A stretch of 64,000 bases of DNA. It comes from Simmondsia chinensis (Eukaryota > Streptophyta > Magnoliopsida > Caryophyllales > Simmondsiaceae). This document shows positions 11,670-23,807 of this stretch, piece by piece. The notes under the pieces are model-generated. The model worked only from the letters and a program-made list of their open reading frames with translations, had not been told where the DNA came from and searched no databases. Made by a program: the position numbers and the translations under genes. The DNA is taken from the NCBI GenBank assembly GCA_018398585.1, contig JAGTTD010000002.1, positions 31,612,186 to 31,676,185 on the forward strand. The letters run 5' to 3'. Position 1 is the stretch's first letter. Each line of letters opens with the position of its first letter.

Positions 11670-12520
11670 TGGTCGACAACCACGTATCATTAGGGATCAT
11701 TTTATTCCCTAAACTTACATTGCACTGGCCGGAGTTGTGTTACCCACCGTGGGTAATGCAAACTTTGAAATTAAGCCCGAGATTATCCACATGCTCCCCA
11801 CTGTTTATGGGAATCCGATTGAGAGCCCATGCGAGCACCTCAACACATTTTTTGAATTTTTGTGAAACATTTCATTATCAGGGTGTCTCGCTTGGTGCAG
11901 TTAGGCTACTTCTATTTGGTTAAAAGACGTTGCCAAACGGTGGTTTCATTCCCTACTAAAGGGTGAAATCACAACTTGGGAGGACCTTCAACAAAGGTTC
12001 TTGGTCAAATTTTATCCTAAGACCAGAACGATGGTTGTTAGGTGCGCTATTAATAGCTTTAAACAAAACGAACAAGCGCAATTTAATGAGAGTTGGGATA
12101 GGTTGAGGGAGCTTCTTAAAAACTGTCCCCACTATGGGTTTTCCAAGTGGGCTCTAGTGCAAAATTTCTAGGATGGTCTCACTGCATCTAACAAACAAAT
12201 GGTGGGGAGCATTCAACCAATAGGATGAAGATGAAGCATGGACTCTTTTTGAGCGACTTAGTGAGCGCTCCCTTGACCAGGCCTCCTCTGCTAGGGTCGT
12301 TAGGGGAGGTAGACGAGGTCTCTATGGGGTGGCACCAAACGATGACATTGCATTAAAGTTAGAAGCGCTTAGTAGGAAAGTTGATCAAATCATGGCGTCT
12401 CAGGCCAATCCTACTAATGTGCATACGATTAACTCCGATGAGTCATTCAATGGCCTTAACACCAATGGAATTTGTTCCAACGCTGACCATTTTGTACTTT
12501 ATGCCTCATAATTTCCCAAA
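11670..12520 (+). pseudogene. Athila-like gag remnant
   Basis: In shifting frames the sequence gives 'MVDNHVSL', 'EIKPEIIHMLPT', 'EHLNTFFEF', 'CFKQNEQAQFNES', 'GFSKWALVQNF', 'DGLTASNKQMV' and 'EAWTLFERLSE'. These are successive blocks of the Athila-type retrotransposon gag, which packages the RNA genome. At least three frame changes and a stop (about 11920 and 12170) break it. The plain frame at 12329-12511 covers only the part after the gag core ('LSRKVDQIMA'). Confidence 0.8.
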
Positions 12521-12791
12521 TTTGTGCAGGAACAGGTGCAGGGCTTTTCGAAGAGCAGTGACCCATTCTCAAACACCTACAATCTTGGATGGCACAACCA
12601 CCTAAACTTCTCCTGGAACAGAACGACCATCAGAATCCACCCACAAGACAATATAATCCTGGTTTTGTAGGTAATGCACATCCTCCTACCTTTTAAGGAG
12701 GGCAAAGGTATAATTCTTAACCTAACCACCTTGGTTTGTATGCTAACCCCCTCTCCCACCTCCGGGATATTCTTCTTAGTTCGAGAAGCGT

Positions 12792-13395
12792 ATGCTCAAA
12801 TTCATGGAAGATACTGCACAACTGGTTCGATCCCATTCCCAATCTAATGTCATCGGGGAGCGGTACACAAGTCGGGTCCTTTTAGACCTAGGTGCAAGTG
12901 TCAACCTCATCCCTTACTCAGTTTTTCAGGAATTGAGTATAGGAAATTGTAAGCCAACCAGGGTTACACTTCAGTTGGCTCATTGGACAGAGCGTGTACC
13001 ACGTGGAATAGTGGAGGATGTACTTGTCAAGGTTTACAAGTTTGTCTTCCCTGTTAATTTTATTGTCTTAGATATGGACCTTGTTTCTAGACAGAAAAAC
13101 AACACTCCTATTATTCTAGGCTGACCATTCCTAGCAACAGCTAATGCTGTGATTCACTATAGGACGGGAGTATTGGAGGCTTCTTTTGGAAACCTCAAAG
13201 ACAAATTGAATGTCTCGAATATTGTTCAACACCCTGAGATGGAGAACGAGCTAGAGCGCTATAGGGTTGATAGTATTGACCCTTCGGTAGAATTAGGTAC
13301 GCCTAATTCTATCAAAAATGCTGATTCTTGTAATATCCCTGTTTGTGTCGATAACTGTGCATCATCGCCTAAACATGGTAGGATAGAGATTTGAG
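12792..13395 (+). pseudogene. Retropepsin-type aspartic protease remnant of the Athila-like element
   Basis: The frame 12792-13124 contains 'RVLLDLGASVNLIPYSV', the protease active-site region. Athila proteases have DLGA where most retropepsins have DTGA or DSGA, so this residue is normal for the lineage. 'TLQLAHWTERVPRGIVEDVL' and 'FPVNFIVLDM' follow. A stop at 13123-13125 splits 'ILG*PFLATANAVI', after which the frame continues to 13394. The polyprotein stops being recognisable there: no reverse transcriptase motif (such as YxDD) follows. The enzyme would have cut the gag-pol precursor. Confidence 0.8.
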
Positions 13396-15069
13396 ACCCT
13401 GATGCTAACCATGGTCTTCTACTTGATAGTCACAGATCTAGAAACGCTGTTAGGTTTGGAGATTGTCCCTACAAGCTCAACCAAAATCTATGGCAGACAT
13501 TGCCTTAGATTTTTGTTGACATTGCGCTCTACACTGCGTCCGGCTGAAGACGTTAAACTTAGCCCTATTGAGAGGTAACTCAACCTACTTTCATTTTTGT
13601 TGTGTGCTTTAGTTTCCCTTTTTTAGAATGAATCTCTTTCATCTGCAAATGCTTTTGTTATCCCTACCATTATTACTTTATTTCTTCTTTACTAAAAACA
13701 CTTGTACGGTTCATATTTCTAATGCTTCTAACAAGTTTGTTTAGTATTCTGTCTTATATGCCTTCTTTTGCAGCTTGCTACTTCTATCTTCCCTCTTTGG
13801 ATTTACTCACTGCGCATTGCTAAATATGCCATACTTAAGGTCGTCTCTTTCCTTTCCTTGCTTGTATTTACTTTTGTTGACTTGCATTGAGGACAATGCA
13901 AGGTTTGGGTTTGGGGAGGGCATGAATGGTGATAACTTTTGATAATCCTTTTAGCATCTTTTTGCTTAAATTAGCTGAGTTTTGCACGGATTAGTATAAA
14001 ATTATGGTGACTTATATTGAAGTTCAAATTTGAGATGTACTATGACATTTAGAATATTTATGTAATAAGATTATTTCTGGATCTAACTTTTGAATCTGTA
14101 TTTTTTTCTTTTAACTAGTTAGAGAGATTACTACTTTTCATCCTTAATCTTATGACATATCCTACTTTTTAAGTTGTAATAGCAGAAATAATTTTAGGAA
14201 CTTGAATCCACCATTTTAATCCTAACAATGTTGAAATCAATTTTCTATATCTTTATCTTAAGTGATTCTAAAAAATACTGTACCAACACCAGTGAATTAG
14301 ATAAGTACTCGTGACTTGTTGGTTCTTGTAGTCCCTGTGTCTCGAGCAAGTAAGCCCGTATGGATGTGTTAACACCTGGGACCTTGAGCCAACTTGGTCA
14401 AGAGCTGGCGGTCCAAAGCTTGTTTCCTGGGCCACAGGGAAAACTTAAGAAGAATCAACAACTTTAAGTCACTTTAATAAGCACTAATACCTAATTTCGA
14501 AAAAAAAAGAAAAAAGAAAAAATAGTAAAGAATTAAAGTATCTGTTAGTAATGGCTTAAGCTGTGAATTTCTTTGACTTGAGCGATTAGGTCCAAGGAAT
14601 GCTCTTCACTCGGTGCCTTGAGCCAACTAAATCGGGAGTCATTAACTGAAAACTTGCTACATGAGTCATAGGGAGACACGCTTGACCATGAGTTAGTTTT
14701 AAAAAAAAAAAAAAGAGAAAACAAAGAGATGAACTGTTAGGATAACTAATTCTTTTGATTATTCTCTCTACTCTTCTTAAAGTTGGAGGGTCTGAAATAA
14801 AAAAAAAAAAAAAACAAAAAAAAGAGGAGAGAAGTTCTAAACTCACTCACTAGTAAAAAGACTTGAATCATGAGAACTCGAGTTAGAACCAGTGTAATAA
14901 TAACATTACATAAAGATTCTATATTCTTAGGTACACTTTCAGATATGCTTGAAAATATTTTTCGCAATTAATCCTTGCCATTACATGCTTGATCAAAATT
15001 TTCCATCTTTAGCTAGTTTGTGCTCAATCTTACTTAAGAACAAGCAAGGCTTGGGTCTAGGGATGTTAA
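13396..15069 (+). other. 3' trailer of the Athila-like element, no intact gene
   Basis: Frames are short. The phrase TTGCATTGAGGACAATGCAAGG (about 13882-13903) followed by a G-rich tract is typical of the Athila region after pol. An env-like frame is not recognisable. Between 14320 and 14700 a phrase built on 'CCTTGAGCCAACT' and 'GGGCCACAGGG' / 'GTCATAGGGAGAC' appears in two imperfect copies separated by A-rich runs, a decayed repeat. The polypurine-like tract 'GGCTTGGGTCTAGGGA' ends at 15063. Confidence 0.6.
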
Positions 15070-16492
15070 TGTGTCTTATTTTTATATATTTTATAGCTCA
15101 TCCTTGCAACATATCCAGCTTTTACATGTGTGTTTTGTTGTAATCTAGGTACATTTTGGCTTGGAGTCCAACGGAGCAGACAAAGGTTGAAAAGTGACAA
15201 AATCAAGCAAAATTTAGGCATATTTGAAGACTATACTGAGAAACCTGACCACGTGTGTAAAAGAAGAAACCACTCGGTCAAAATTTGGTTTTACAATTGA
15301 AAACAAGTAATAATTCAAGGATAGTTATATATATATATAAGCACGGGAGAAGGGGGGAGGCCGCACACACACCGGGGTTCCCGGCTTTTAAATATCGAAA
15401 GCATGATCTTTTTTTGGGGATCTTTTTCTCGTCTCCTCTCCTCCTCTCCGCTCGAAGTTGCTACGAGCTCTAAGGGGTTCCCAAACGCCGAAGTGCAAGT
15501 GGTCGAAGTGCTGGAAGGATCAAAGCTTGGATCAATGTCAACGCAAGTTGGGGAAGTCTTAGTTTCCTAGTTTTTTTTCCCATTGTTTCTTTCTTTATTG
15601 ATTTTAATAATGTGTAAAACTCCTATGGAGAAGTAGACTTGGTAGTTTAGGGATGAAGGATGGGTAGCCGTCCGTATCCAGATTTATATTATACTTTTGA
15701 AAATGGTTTTGTTATGTTATATATGCACCCTTATGGGTAATTTATGATTGTATTGGGTGTTTCTTTGTGTGTGCTTGTAACCATGATAAGATCCCCAAAT
15801 TATTAGTGTTCGTCTGTGAGCTTGCAGCCTAGACCATAATATAACTAGTTCTTTCACGCGTGGTCGGAGTTGAGGTTGTACCAACCCTGAACACAAAATT
15901 TTATGTAAATTAATATTTGGTTAGGAGTTAGAAAAGAATTTATTAGTGTTATTGAGATAATCCATGCTACACCTAGGGTGATGTGATGGGTTATGCCTTT
16001 AGACAAGTTCATTACCCTAAGCCCTAGTTTAAGCATTAATTCAAGTTTAATATTCAATTAGGAGTAAGAAAGGAATTAAGTAGTGCTAAAGAGATAGCCT
16101 ATGCTATGTGTAGGGTAATATGATAGGTTATGCCTTTAGACTAGTTCATTATCATAATCCCTAGTTTAAATATTAACCGACGCTCAGTGCTTGTAGCCTA
16201 AGCCACCTAAATCATTGTCATAGTATAATATAATGACGGGATACGAGTTAAGCTGCCTTGAATTCATGCCCTAAACTAACCTCGATTGAATTGACAACTT
16301 TAGTTTATATTTAGTTTTATTAGTTCAGTCAACAAACTATTCAAACAAACAAAAACCTGATTTCAACAGCTCATTAACAACTAAATTCGACTTAACTGTG
16401 ATTCCCCGTGGATACGATACCCGTGTTCCCGACTAAGGTACGATGAACTCGTATGCTGTAAACGGTTTTAAAACACTTTTAAAATCACACCA
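15070..16492 (+). repeat. 3' LTR of the Athila-like element, uninterrupted
   Basis: It starts TGTGTCTTATTTTTATAT and ends CACACCA, 1,423 bp. TATATATATATAAG at about 15327-15340 is the likely TATA box. Within it, a block of about 130 bp containing 'GATAGGTTATGCCTTTAGAC' and its neighbour 'CTAGGGTGATGTGATGGG' (about 15960-16140) is present twice, where the 5' LTR has one copy, so this LTR gained a partial internal duplication. Confidence 0.85.
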
Positions 16493-16989
16493 ATGAGTCT
16501 CCTGTCCATAACTTGAATCTAGAAACTTGAAAGAGGGCACGAAGCTTGATCTCGATTAATTGATTCTTCTTCAAGGTAGAAGGCTTATGGCTTGATATCT
16601 AGCTTGAAGGATGATTTGGGTCTCATTCTTCGACGCGGAGGGCAAGTAGCTTGATCTCTAGCTTGAAGGGTGATTTTGGTTTCTTTCTTCGAGAATGAGG
16701 GCACGTGGCTTGATCTTTTGCTTGAAGGATGATTTGGGTTTTGACTTTGAAGGTAGAGGGCTTAAAGCTCAGTCTCTATTTCATTTGAATTTGGGGGCTT
16801 TAGAGAGGAGAATACAAGTAGTTCTCCTTTATTTTCTCGGAGGGAGTCTTTGGCTCCTTGTTTTCTAAGCCCCCTCAAATGAAGAGGGAATCCTCTACTT
16901 GTAGAGGAAGCACTCTTAAGCTATTGGGATTTGGGTTTGACCTAAAAGGGTTTGAATGACTTAGGCCAAACTTTGCTTTACAACTTCAT

Positions 16990-17290
16990 GGATTGATGGT
17001 TATTTTAGACCTAAGGCTTTATGGGCTTGATTTTGACTCAACGGTCATTTAAGTTTATATTTGACCCCGAAGTCACTCGGGTTTAGATTTGGAAGGCGCC
17101 TCGGACTTGGTTCGACTCGGAAGTCATTTGGGCTTTAACTTCGACTTAGAAGTCATTTAAGTTTGATTCAATTAAGAGTCATTTCGACTTGGACTTTGAC
17201 TTAAGAGTCATTTTGGGCTTGGCATTTCACTCGAGAGTCATTTGATGATTGAGTTTGACAACCGTTTTTTCTGAGCTTTTGGTTGTTTGG
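16990..17290 (-). repeat. Degenerate tandem repeat, 'GACTTRGRAGTCATTTGGGCTT' type
   Basis: About eight units of 30-45 bp, each with a half-phrase GACTYRGAAGTCATTT followed by GGGCTT or AAGTTT. The same repeat recurs at 24000-24245, 24605-24730 and 42000-42200. All four sites are parts of one minus-strand gypsy LTR family, so the repeat belongs to its U3 region. Confidence 0.75.
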
Positions 17291-17400
17291 GTCGAATCGG
17301 ACTTAGTGGATTGTTAACTCTATTTGACTTAGAGGTAGTCAAACATTGACTTCCATTTAAAGACACTTTTTTTTTGGAACCTGTATTAAATTTATAGACA

Positions 17401-17500
17401 TTATAAAACTTTTATGTCTATAAATTACCCCACTTCAAGTCAAGATGAGTACGCAAACTAACTTAATGTATTGGACTTGAAGTACATATGATTTGAAAAA

Positions 17501-17546
<46 letters not shown>

Positions 17547-17867
17547 GCAGTGATTGGAAGTCCAACCCCTTTTATTTTAAAATGGGCGTGCAAATAAAAT
17601 ATAATTTCCCCAAACCGAAAAGAAGGCAAGAATTGGTGTGTATTGGAAAGTTATGATATACATTACCAATTTTAAATTGATTTAGTTCGCATTTTGAAGA
17701 TTTATGTAAGGAGAAATGTGCTCAATTCATGCGCATTGGTGGTCGTCTGGTCGAAGAGCGTATAAGGTGCTCCGTACATATATTGCCATTGTTTTGATAA
17801 GAAGAAATGTGCTTGAACATTTCAATTTCCTTTGATGCTGGACGGAACTTTCTATTCTTTTTCCTTC
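17401..17867. other. Spacer with A14(AT)17-18 microsatellite
   Basis: It holds an A run followed by an uninterrupted AT repeat at 17496-17543. No gene is seen. The remainder is unclassified AT-rich DNA that ends at the poly(T) marking the 3' tail of the minus-strand L1. Confidence 0.6.
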
Positions 17868-17959
17868 TTTTTTTTTTTTTTTTGACAGAACAATGCCTGA
17901 AGGCTGTCTAACTTTCATTCCAATCTGAAGAAACAATAGATTTGAGTTCATGTGATGCA

Positions 17960-20900
17960 TTACACCACCAATCATGATTACAACAGTGAGCTTCGTGCAT
18001 TTTAGCCACACAATGGGCCGCACCGTTACAATGTTGAAGAATCCATTTAAAAACAAAATGATCAAAGGAGACGACAAAAGACTAAGTATCAGTAATGATA
18101 CGCGTGATGTTGGAAGGGGACTCAATTTCCCCATTGATAGAGGAGATAAGCTCTTGACGATCAGCTTAGAAGATCACATTCTTCCACCCACACGACAAGG
18201 CTAAACCACAAGCAGCACGAAGAGTGAGCGCCTCTCCCGCCAGGGGGAGGAAGCCGTAGATGACCCGCGCCACCTCCCACCAAGGAGCCTCTACTATTAC
18301 GAGCAACCACCACAAGAGCCGCCCTTGTACTACATTGCTTCCAGGCTGCATCACAATTAATTTTGATGAAGTGTGGTTCCGGGGCTAGCCAACCTGTATG
18401 GGTGATTCTGGGCTTCGGGGAATGACTACCAGGGCGGGAGCGGAGGACCTGTTGGTACTCAGCCGCATGGTGAGCGGCAATAGGAAGAATCACAGCTGGG
18501 TCAATGTGCTTGTTTTCGGAGATGAAGTGATTGCGAGCCTTCCAAAGTTCCCAACAAAGGTAAGCCAACCTGCTAAGCACATCAAGAGAGAAGTTCTCAC
18601 CAGTAGAAACATGTTCCCACCACGAAAAGAAACCCCAAAATCCGATCTCCCCAGGCCGGAACCTGAACTCAAAGGCGAACCAAACCACACATGAAACCGG
18701 GCAAAAGAAAATAATATGTTCGAAGCTCTCCCCTTCATTCCCACCCCAGGGGCAATGGTCATCATCCATGATATGGCGAGCTTTAAGGTTTTCTTTTGTT
18801 GCAAGGGCATTCATCAGGGCCCTACACATGAAATGCTTGATCCTTGGCATGGTTTCGAGCTTCTAAATGGACCAGGAGGCCTGAGGATAGCGACTGGCTG
18901 AGGTGGTAGCAGCATACTGGTCCCGTTCACCACCTGCCCAATTTTTCCACGTGTGATAGCCTGATTTTACCGTGAATATGCCTGAGCGAGTGAAGTCCCA
19001 TATAAAGGAGTCATTGCCTTCCCGATTCCCAACTAGTATGGGTCGGATCTTATCCGCTGTGGCATTGTCAAATATCGAATTGATAAGCCCCTCATTCTAG
19101 CGCCGTGCTCCCGGGATCATGAATTCATTACCAGTCTTTGGGAATTCTGCATGACCAAGCGGGTGAGTGATCGGGTTGAGAGGGGTGGAGGGGATCCAGA
19201 CATCATCCCAAATATCTATATTCCTCCCACTGTGCATGTTCCACCGCATACCTTTTTTAAGGTAGTCCCATCCTTCAAGAATACCACGCGAACCCCATGA
19301 CGGGGAGTAGCCTAGTCTTGTGTCAAGAAAGAAGGAATCCTTAAAATAAATACCTTTGAGGATTTTGACCCAAAACAAGTTGGGATCGCTGAAAGCTTTC
19401 CGTGCTTGTTTGGCAAGGAAATCAAGATTTGATCCTTCCATATCTCGAAAACCGAGGCCCCCTTCCCCCTTTGACTTCGTGAGGTTAGACCATTTCACCC
19501 AAAAAATACCTTTTTCATCGTGTGGGCCTCCTTTTCACCAAAAATGCACTATAAGACTATTGAGGCATTGAGCAAAGGAGGAAGGGATTCTGAAGCATTG
19601 CATGACATAAGACGAAATAGCATTTAGCACAAACTTGATAAGAGTTTCCCTTCCTGCGTGGGAGAGCAATTTGGCTTTCCATCCCTGAGTTTTGGATCGT
19701 ATTCTATCACATAAGAAGTTTAGTGCTTCCTTCTTAGATCGACCCCACAAGAATTGGAGGCCCATGTATTTTTCATTGAGCCTCATTGGAGCAACTCCTA
19801 AAATATCTATACATAAGGCCTTTGTGCTTTCCAGGGTATTGGTGGAGAAGAAGACTTGAGATTTTTCAAAGTCAATACATTAACCCGAGGCCGCACAAAA
19901 GGTGTCAAGGACGTTTCTTGCAACTCTACACCCCTTCTCTAAAGCTTCAAAGAACAACAAACAATCATCAGCGAAGAATAAATGGGATAGAGTTGGGCAA
20001 GCTCGCCTGATTTTAAACCTAGTCCAATCTCCAGATTCCACACTCTTTTCGATGAGTGATGAGAGGCACTCCATAACAAACAAAAATAGATAGGGAGAGA
20101 GAGGGTGGCCCTGGTGAAGACCCTGGCCCATCATAAATCCCGAAGTCTAAGCCCATTGATAAGAGGGCTCACCTTCACCTGGAAACACATTCCATAATTT
20201 GGTTTGTGATCCAAGAATTACACTTGCAGCGAGAAAGGATTTTTTCAAGAAAATCCCAATTGACAAAGTCATAGGCCTTGGACATGTAAGTTTTAAGTGC
20301 TAGGAAGCATTTGCTTCCCTTTCTCTTGTTTTCGTGGGCACAAAAGGCCTCATGGGCCGTAATAATGTTCTCTTGAATTTGTCTCCCCTCTATAAAAGTG
20401 GATTGGAAAGGGGATATAATATCCCCTAACCACGGTTTAAGCCTGTTAGCAAGGATTTTAGCTAAAATTGCACATGCTAATAGGCCTAAATTGATTAACC
20501 TTCTCAGGGCGGGAGAGATTGGGGATGAGGACAATATTAGTGTGGTTCAGGCGATGAAAGATTTGGCCACTTTCAAAAAAGCTCTCCACTGCATTACCCA
20601 CATCATTACCCACTAAATCCAAAAATGATCAGTAGAAAAAACCTGGGAAGCCATCTGGGCCCGACGCTTTCAAGCTTCCTAGCTATTTCATTTCCGTTCG
20701 GATCTCTTCAGTGCTTACCTGACCACACATTGCCTCGTTAGCCGCAGCAGTGACTTTTGGTTGGCATTGCATCATGACTTCTTTAACGCTGGATGTGGAA
20801 GTGGCCTTGTAAAGGTTCTAGAAATAATCGAGGACAACCTGTTCAATTGCCCAGGGATCATCCACCCATTCTCCTTCGTTGTTCATGATCCTTTTAATCT

Positions 20901-21800
20901 CATTTTTCCTCTGTCTTTGGAGTGTAGAAGCATGAAATAATCTCGTGTTCCTGTCACCACATGAGAGCCACGTATTCTAGATCTTTGAGCCCAATGTCTC
21001 TCCTCAGATTCCCACCATTTTCTAATATACTATGCTCTTCCAAAGCTTCCTTCTCTATACAGGATTTACTTTGGAGTTCAGTGAGGTGAGCCATAGCTTT
21101 ATCCATGAAAGCCCTTCTTTTCTTTGAGTAGGTGGGAGCTCCATCCTTTTAAAGCTTTCCTACACTTTTGCAATTTTCTGTCAAGGATAAACATCCTCGA
21201 ACCATGGAAGGGGCTGTTCCACCCACTCTCCACCATAGCTTTACAGTCCTCTTCAAGCAACCATTTTCTCTCAAATTTGAAATCTCTATGACCATTTCTG
21301 GGTACTTCCTCCAACTGGACCACCATTGGAGAGTGGTCAGATTCCACCGCTGGGAGCAGAGTAATCGAGGAATCAGGGAAGAGGTTTTGCCATTCAACAT
21401 TGGCGGCTACCTTGTCGATGCTCTCTTTAACATTTGTCATTCCCAGTTGCTTATTGGTTGAAGAGTATCTGCATCCATTGGGTGGCATTTCCATGGGACC
21501 ACATGTATCCATGAAGTCCCGGACCCAACGGAGTTGATAATCATGAACATGAGCAACAATAAATCAATTTAATGAAAACTGAATAGAAACAGAAACATCA
21601 AACGAGCATAAAAGGGCTAAGCCACCAGATAATCCATTAGGTTTGACATTACAGCATAATGAGTATCCTAAGTTACAAGTTACCCTAGCCACAACACTTG
21701 ACTTATGCTTAGTTTCCATTAGAAAAATCAAAAGGGGTCTGAACTTCCTAAAGTGCTTCTTGAGAGCTTGAACTGTGGGGGGGTTGACCAAGTCCCTTAC
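17960..21800 (-). pseudogene. L1 ORF2: endonuclease, reverse transcriptase, zf-RVT, RNase H (broken)
   Basis: In order on the minus strand: endonuclease start 'TVQALKKHFRKFRPLLIFLM' (21780-21720) and its C-terminal 'AVESDHSPM' with the catalytic-site His motif (about 21345); the roughly 100-150 residues normally between them are missing near 21540. Reverse transcriptase follows with 'ILANRLKPWL', 'FQSTFIEGRQI', 'GLHQGHPLSPYLFLF' and the catalytic 'LFFADDCLLFF' (about 19965-19940), then 'FGGLGF'-type and 'WDDVWIP' blocks. The long frame 18850-18161 holds zf-RVT ('CPWGGNEGESFEHIIFFC') and RNase H ('FIKINCDAAWKQ'). At least six frame changes or stops. ORF2 normally nicks target DNA and copies its own RNA. 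Confidence 0.85.
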
Positions 21801-21836
21801 AGTTCCAACATAACAGACTTATGGCTCGCGAGACAG

Positions 21837-23343
21837 TTATGGAGGGACAACTACCGCAAACCCTGCAGTAGAAGAGGAGGATGTTTCTTCGGGGCCAATT
21901 TCCTCAAGAATAACTGATAGAGATCGGATGCAGGGACCAAAAGGAATCTTCTCAACTTCTCGGTTCTTTTCTTTATCAGCCTTCTTTCTAGCCAACCTTC
22001 TCAACCTGCTCAGTCCTCCACAAGCTCTATTTCCATGTAACCCCCAATCATATACTCTTCTTGTGGAGGCAAGTGAAGATGTCAACCTTTGGTCTCCAAA
22101 AATCCCACTTAGGATATTGTCTCCATCATTGCTTACGTTGGGATTAAGCAGCCAATTTTTACAATCATCTCTATTGACCATTTGGGTGACAATGTCTTGG
22201 AGCATGGCTTTTGCCCTTTTGTTGGCATCGGCCATTAGCTCCTCTCGTACCGTTCTCTTGCCGCTCTGGGTGGGGGGTAACGGAGCTTCATCTTCTGTAG
22301 TGATAGATCTAGTACTGGCTGATAATGTATCTGTTAACCACCCTTTCTGTTGCTCCGCATATGGGGGTTATTCATTGTCTATTGCCATGTTAGCTTGAGT
22401 TTATTAGTTTCGATCCTTGCTGTTGGATCGAGAGTGAATTTTTTTATGACGTAAACTCCTTGGATCTTAGGGACCCATCAAAGATGGGATTGTCCTGGGG
22501 GGCCTCCTCATCTTGGCAATGATTAATGGTGTGCTCGATCATAGCACAGGCGTAACAGAAATCAGTAAGTCTTTCATATTTGAGGTTAATCCATAGGTTT
22601 TCCTTAACCATACGAGGTACTATGGATCTGGTTTTCACAGGTTTGTCAATGTTGATTTGGACTTTCATCCCTATGAAGTCGGTCCGCAGTGAGTATTTCT
22701 CCTTATCCATGTCTAATTTTATTATTTTTGGGAAGATATTTTAGATATTTAGGGCATTATCCCTGGTCATCATATTTAATGGGATGCCATGGATTTGGAC
22801 CCAAAACTCGATCAAGGAAAAGTCAAGGTCTTTAAATGATAGCTCCTCAGTCCACTCCTTTAAGACCATACGTTGGTCATTAAGGTTCCAAGGAGTATCA
22901 TCAAGGACCCTTTCTTTGTCCTTACGTGTTTCAAAAACGAAGAGAAACATGTTGCTCAATATTTCGTGAATCTCAAGATCACCTCTTGGGTTCCAAGCTT
23001 TACCCAATATAGCTCTGACCGGGCCCACCTTGAATATTTTGTTGAGACAATTTTTCCCACAAGTGATTGTTTTTTGAGGGCCATTGAATCCCGCATCAGC
23101 ACTGAGTTCCAAACAATCAACTCCCTTCCTGATTAGCTCATCAATTGGTTGATTCAGGGAGGATGTCATTTTGTTGGGAGCGAGAATCTGTATTAATGTT
23201 GATTTAAGATTTATTACTAGGTGAGTTGGGTTGAAATCTAAGATGGGGGAGGGTTCAATAAATAGGAGGGGGAGGGGCTTGTGGGTAAGGTAACGAGTAG
23301 TAAATGTGGTAGGTTGAGGTGTTATTGAGTGAGCATCTGCCAA
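21837..23343 (-). pseudogene. L1 ORF1: DUF4283-like domain and CCHC zinc knuckle (broken)
   Basis: The frame 23343-22741 has the N-terminal DUF4283-type region of plant LINE ORF1 ('GDLEIHEILSNMFLFVF', 'DDTPWNLNDQRMVL', 'FWVQIHGIPLNMM'). After a stop at about 22740, the frame 22710-22444 continues with 'GMKVQINIDKPVKTRSIV' and the zinc knuckle 'CYACAMIEHTINHC' (C-x2-C-x4-H-x4-C in spirit; spacing here C-x2-C-x4-H-x4-C). The part 22235-21837 is the basic, low-complexity C-terminal end just before ORF2. ORF1 proteins bind the LINE RNA. The reading frame is interrupted twice. Confidence 0.8.
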
Positions 23344-23460
23344 ATCTGTGATGGGGGATTTGGAGGAGTAAATGTGGGTTGTTTGAGGGAGTGTCAGATT
23401 TTGAGGGGCCTTGAAAGAATAAATAGGGGGAATGAGTGTTCAGCTGTTAGATTGTGAGGA

Positions 23461-23779
23461 GGTGGGTGGTGGACGGCCACCGCTGCTTGCGCCAAAGAGG
23501 GGGTAGGAGAAGGGCACATCGGCCCTTAGGGTTTCGCCACATAGTAGAGCTAGGTGAAGTTCGCGTATATCATGGTTATCCCTTGTTTAGATCATCATTG
23601 TTTTTGGCTTTTGTTCGGTGTCTACTTCAACTTTGCAATCTTGTCAAGGTAGTCCTTTTTAACGCGAGGTATACTTCTGAATATCATGGTTATCCCTTTT
23701 CTTTATCTTCATGTATCATGTGATTTGTCGTTGAATCTCTATATAGGCGCCTCTAGCAATAACATCAGGGCAATCTCAA
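23461..23779 (-). other. Probable 5' leader of the minus-strand L1 and unassigned DNA
   Basis: The minus strand reads CGAAACCCTAAGGGCCGATG at about 23540-23521, GC-rich for this window, which fits a LINE 5' UTR. 'ATATCATGGTTATCCCTT' occurs twice, at about 23565 and 23683. The exact LINE start is not visible. No gene is seen. Confidence 0.4.
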
Positions 23780-23807
23780 CCCCCCCCCCCCCCCCCCCCC
23801 CCCCCCC
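23780..23807. repeat. C28 homopolymer
   Basis: An uninterrupted run of 28 C between 'ATCTCAA' and 'TCTCTCTTCTT'. The flanks resemble those of the C29 run at 36085-36113 (TCAA before, TCTCTCTTA after). True length is uncertain in any assembly. Confidence 0.9.

Larger units (their letters stand above)
9163..16492 (+). mobile_element. Athila-like Ty3/gypsy retrotransposon, internally deleted
   Basis: The order is 5' LTR (9163-11425), primer-binding site (11431-11448), gag remnant, protease remnant, a 3' region with the Athila-style phrase 'GAGGACAATGCAAGG', a polypurine-like tract (15045-15063) and the 3' LTR (15070-16492). ATGAG occurs at 9155-9159 and again at 16493-16497. The host LTR reads straight across these points, so ATGAG is the target duplication, with 3 extra bases (CCA) at the left junction. 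Reverse transcriptase, RNase H and integrase are absent: protease sequence ends near 13395 and the next recognisable motif is the 3' trailer. The element cannot be autonomous. Confidence 0.85.
8998..17400 (-). mobile_element. Minus-strand gypsy LTR (about 1.07 kb net), split by an Athila-like element
   Basis: The left part (8998-9162) matches 36316-38525 of this window closely: 'TTTTGAACAAAATAAATAGA', then 'ATTCGATCTCCACG'. The right part (16493-17400) carries the AGTCATTT-type tandem repeats also found at 24.0-24.7 and 42.0-42.2 kb. The outer right end reads TTTATAGACA, like ATTTATAAACA at 42235. On the minus strand the LTR therefore starts TGTCTATAAA and ends near TCTCACA. No primer-binding site adjoins 8998, which favours a solo LTR. 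A clear target duplication was not found. Confidence 0.7.
17868..23460 (-). mobile_element. L1-type LINE, nearly full length, minus strand, decayed
   Basis: The T run at 17868-17883 is the poly(A) tail on the minus strand. Reading leftwards from the 5' side: 5' UTR (to about 23460, possibly to 23750), ORF1 (23343-21837) and ORF2 with endonuclease, reverse transcriptase, zf-RVT and RNase H (21800-17960). That is the standard plant L1 order. Both ORFs have several stops and frame changes, and part of the endonuclease is missing. A target duplication could not be identified at the ends. Confidence 0.85.

Noticed and set aside
17496..17543. AT repeat as a replication origin or promoter
   Set aside because: A plain AT microsatellite with a leading A run; nothing else supports a function.
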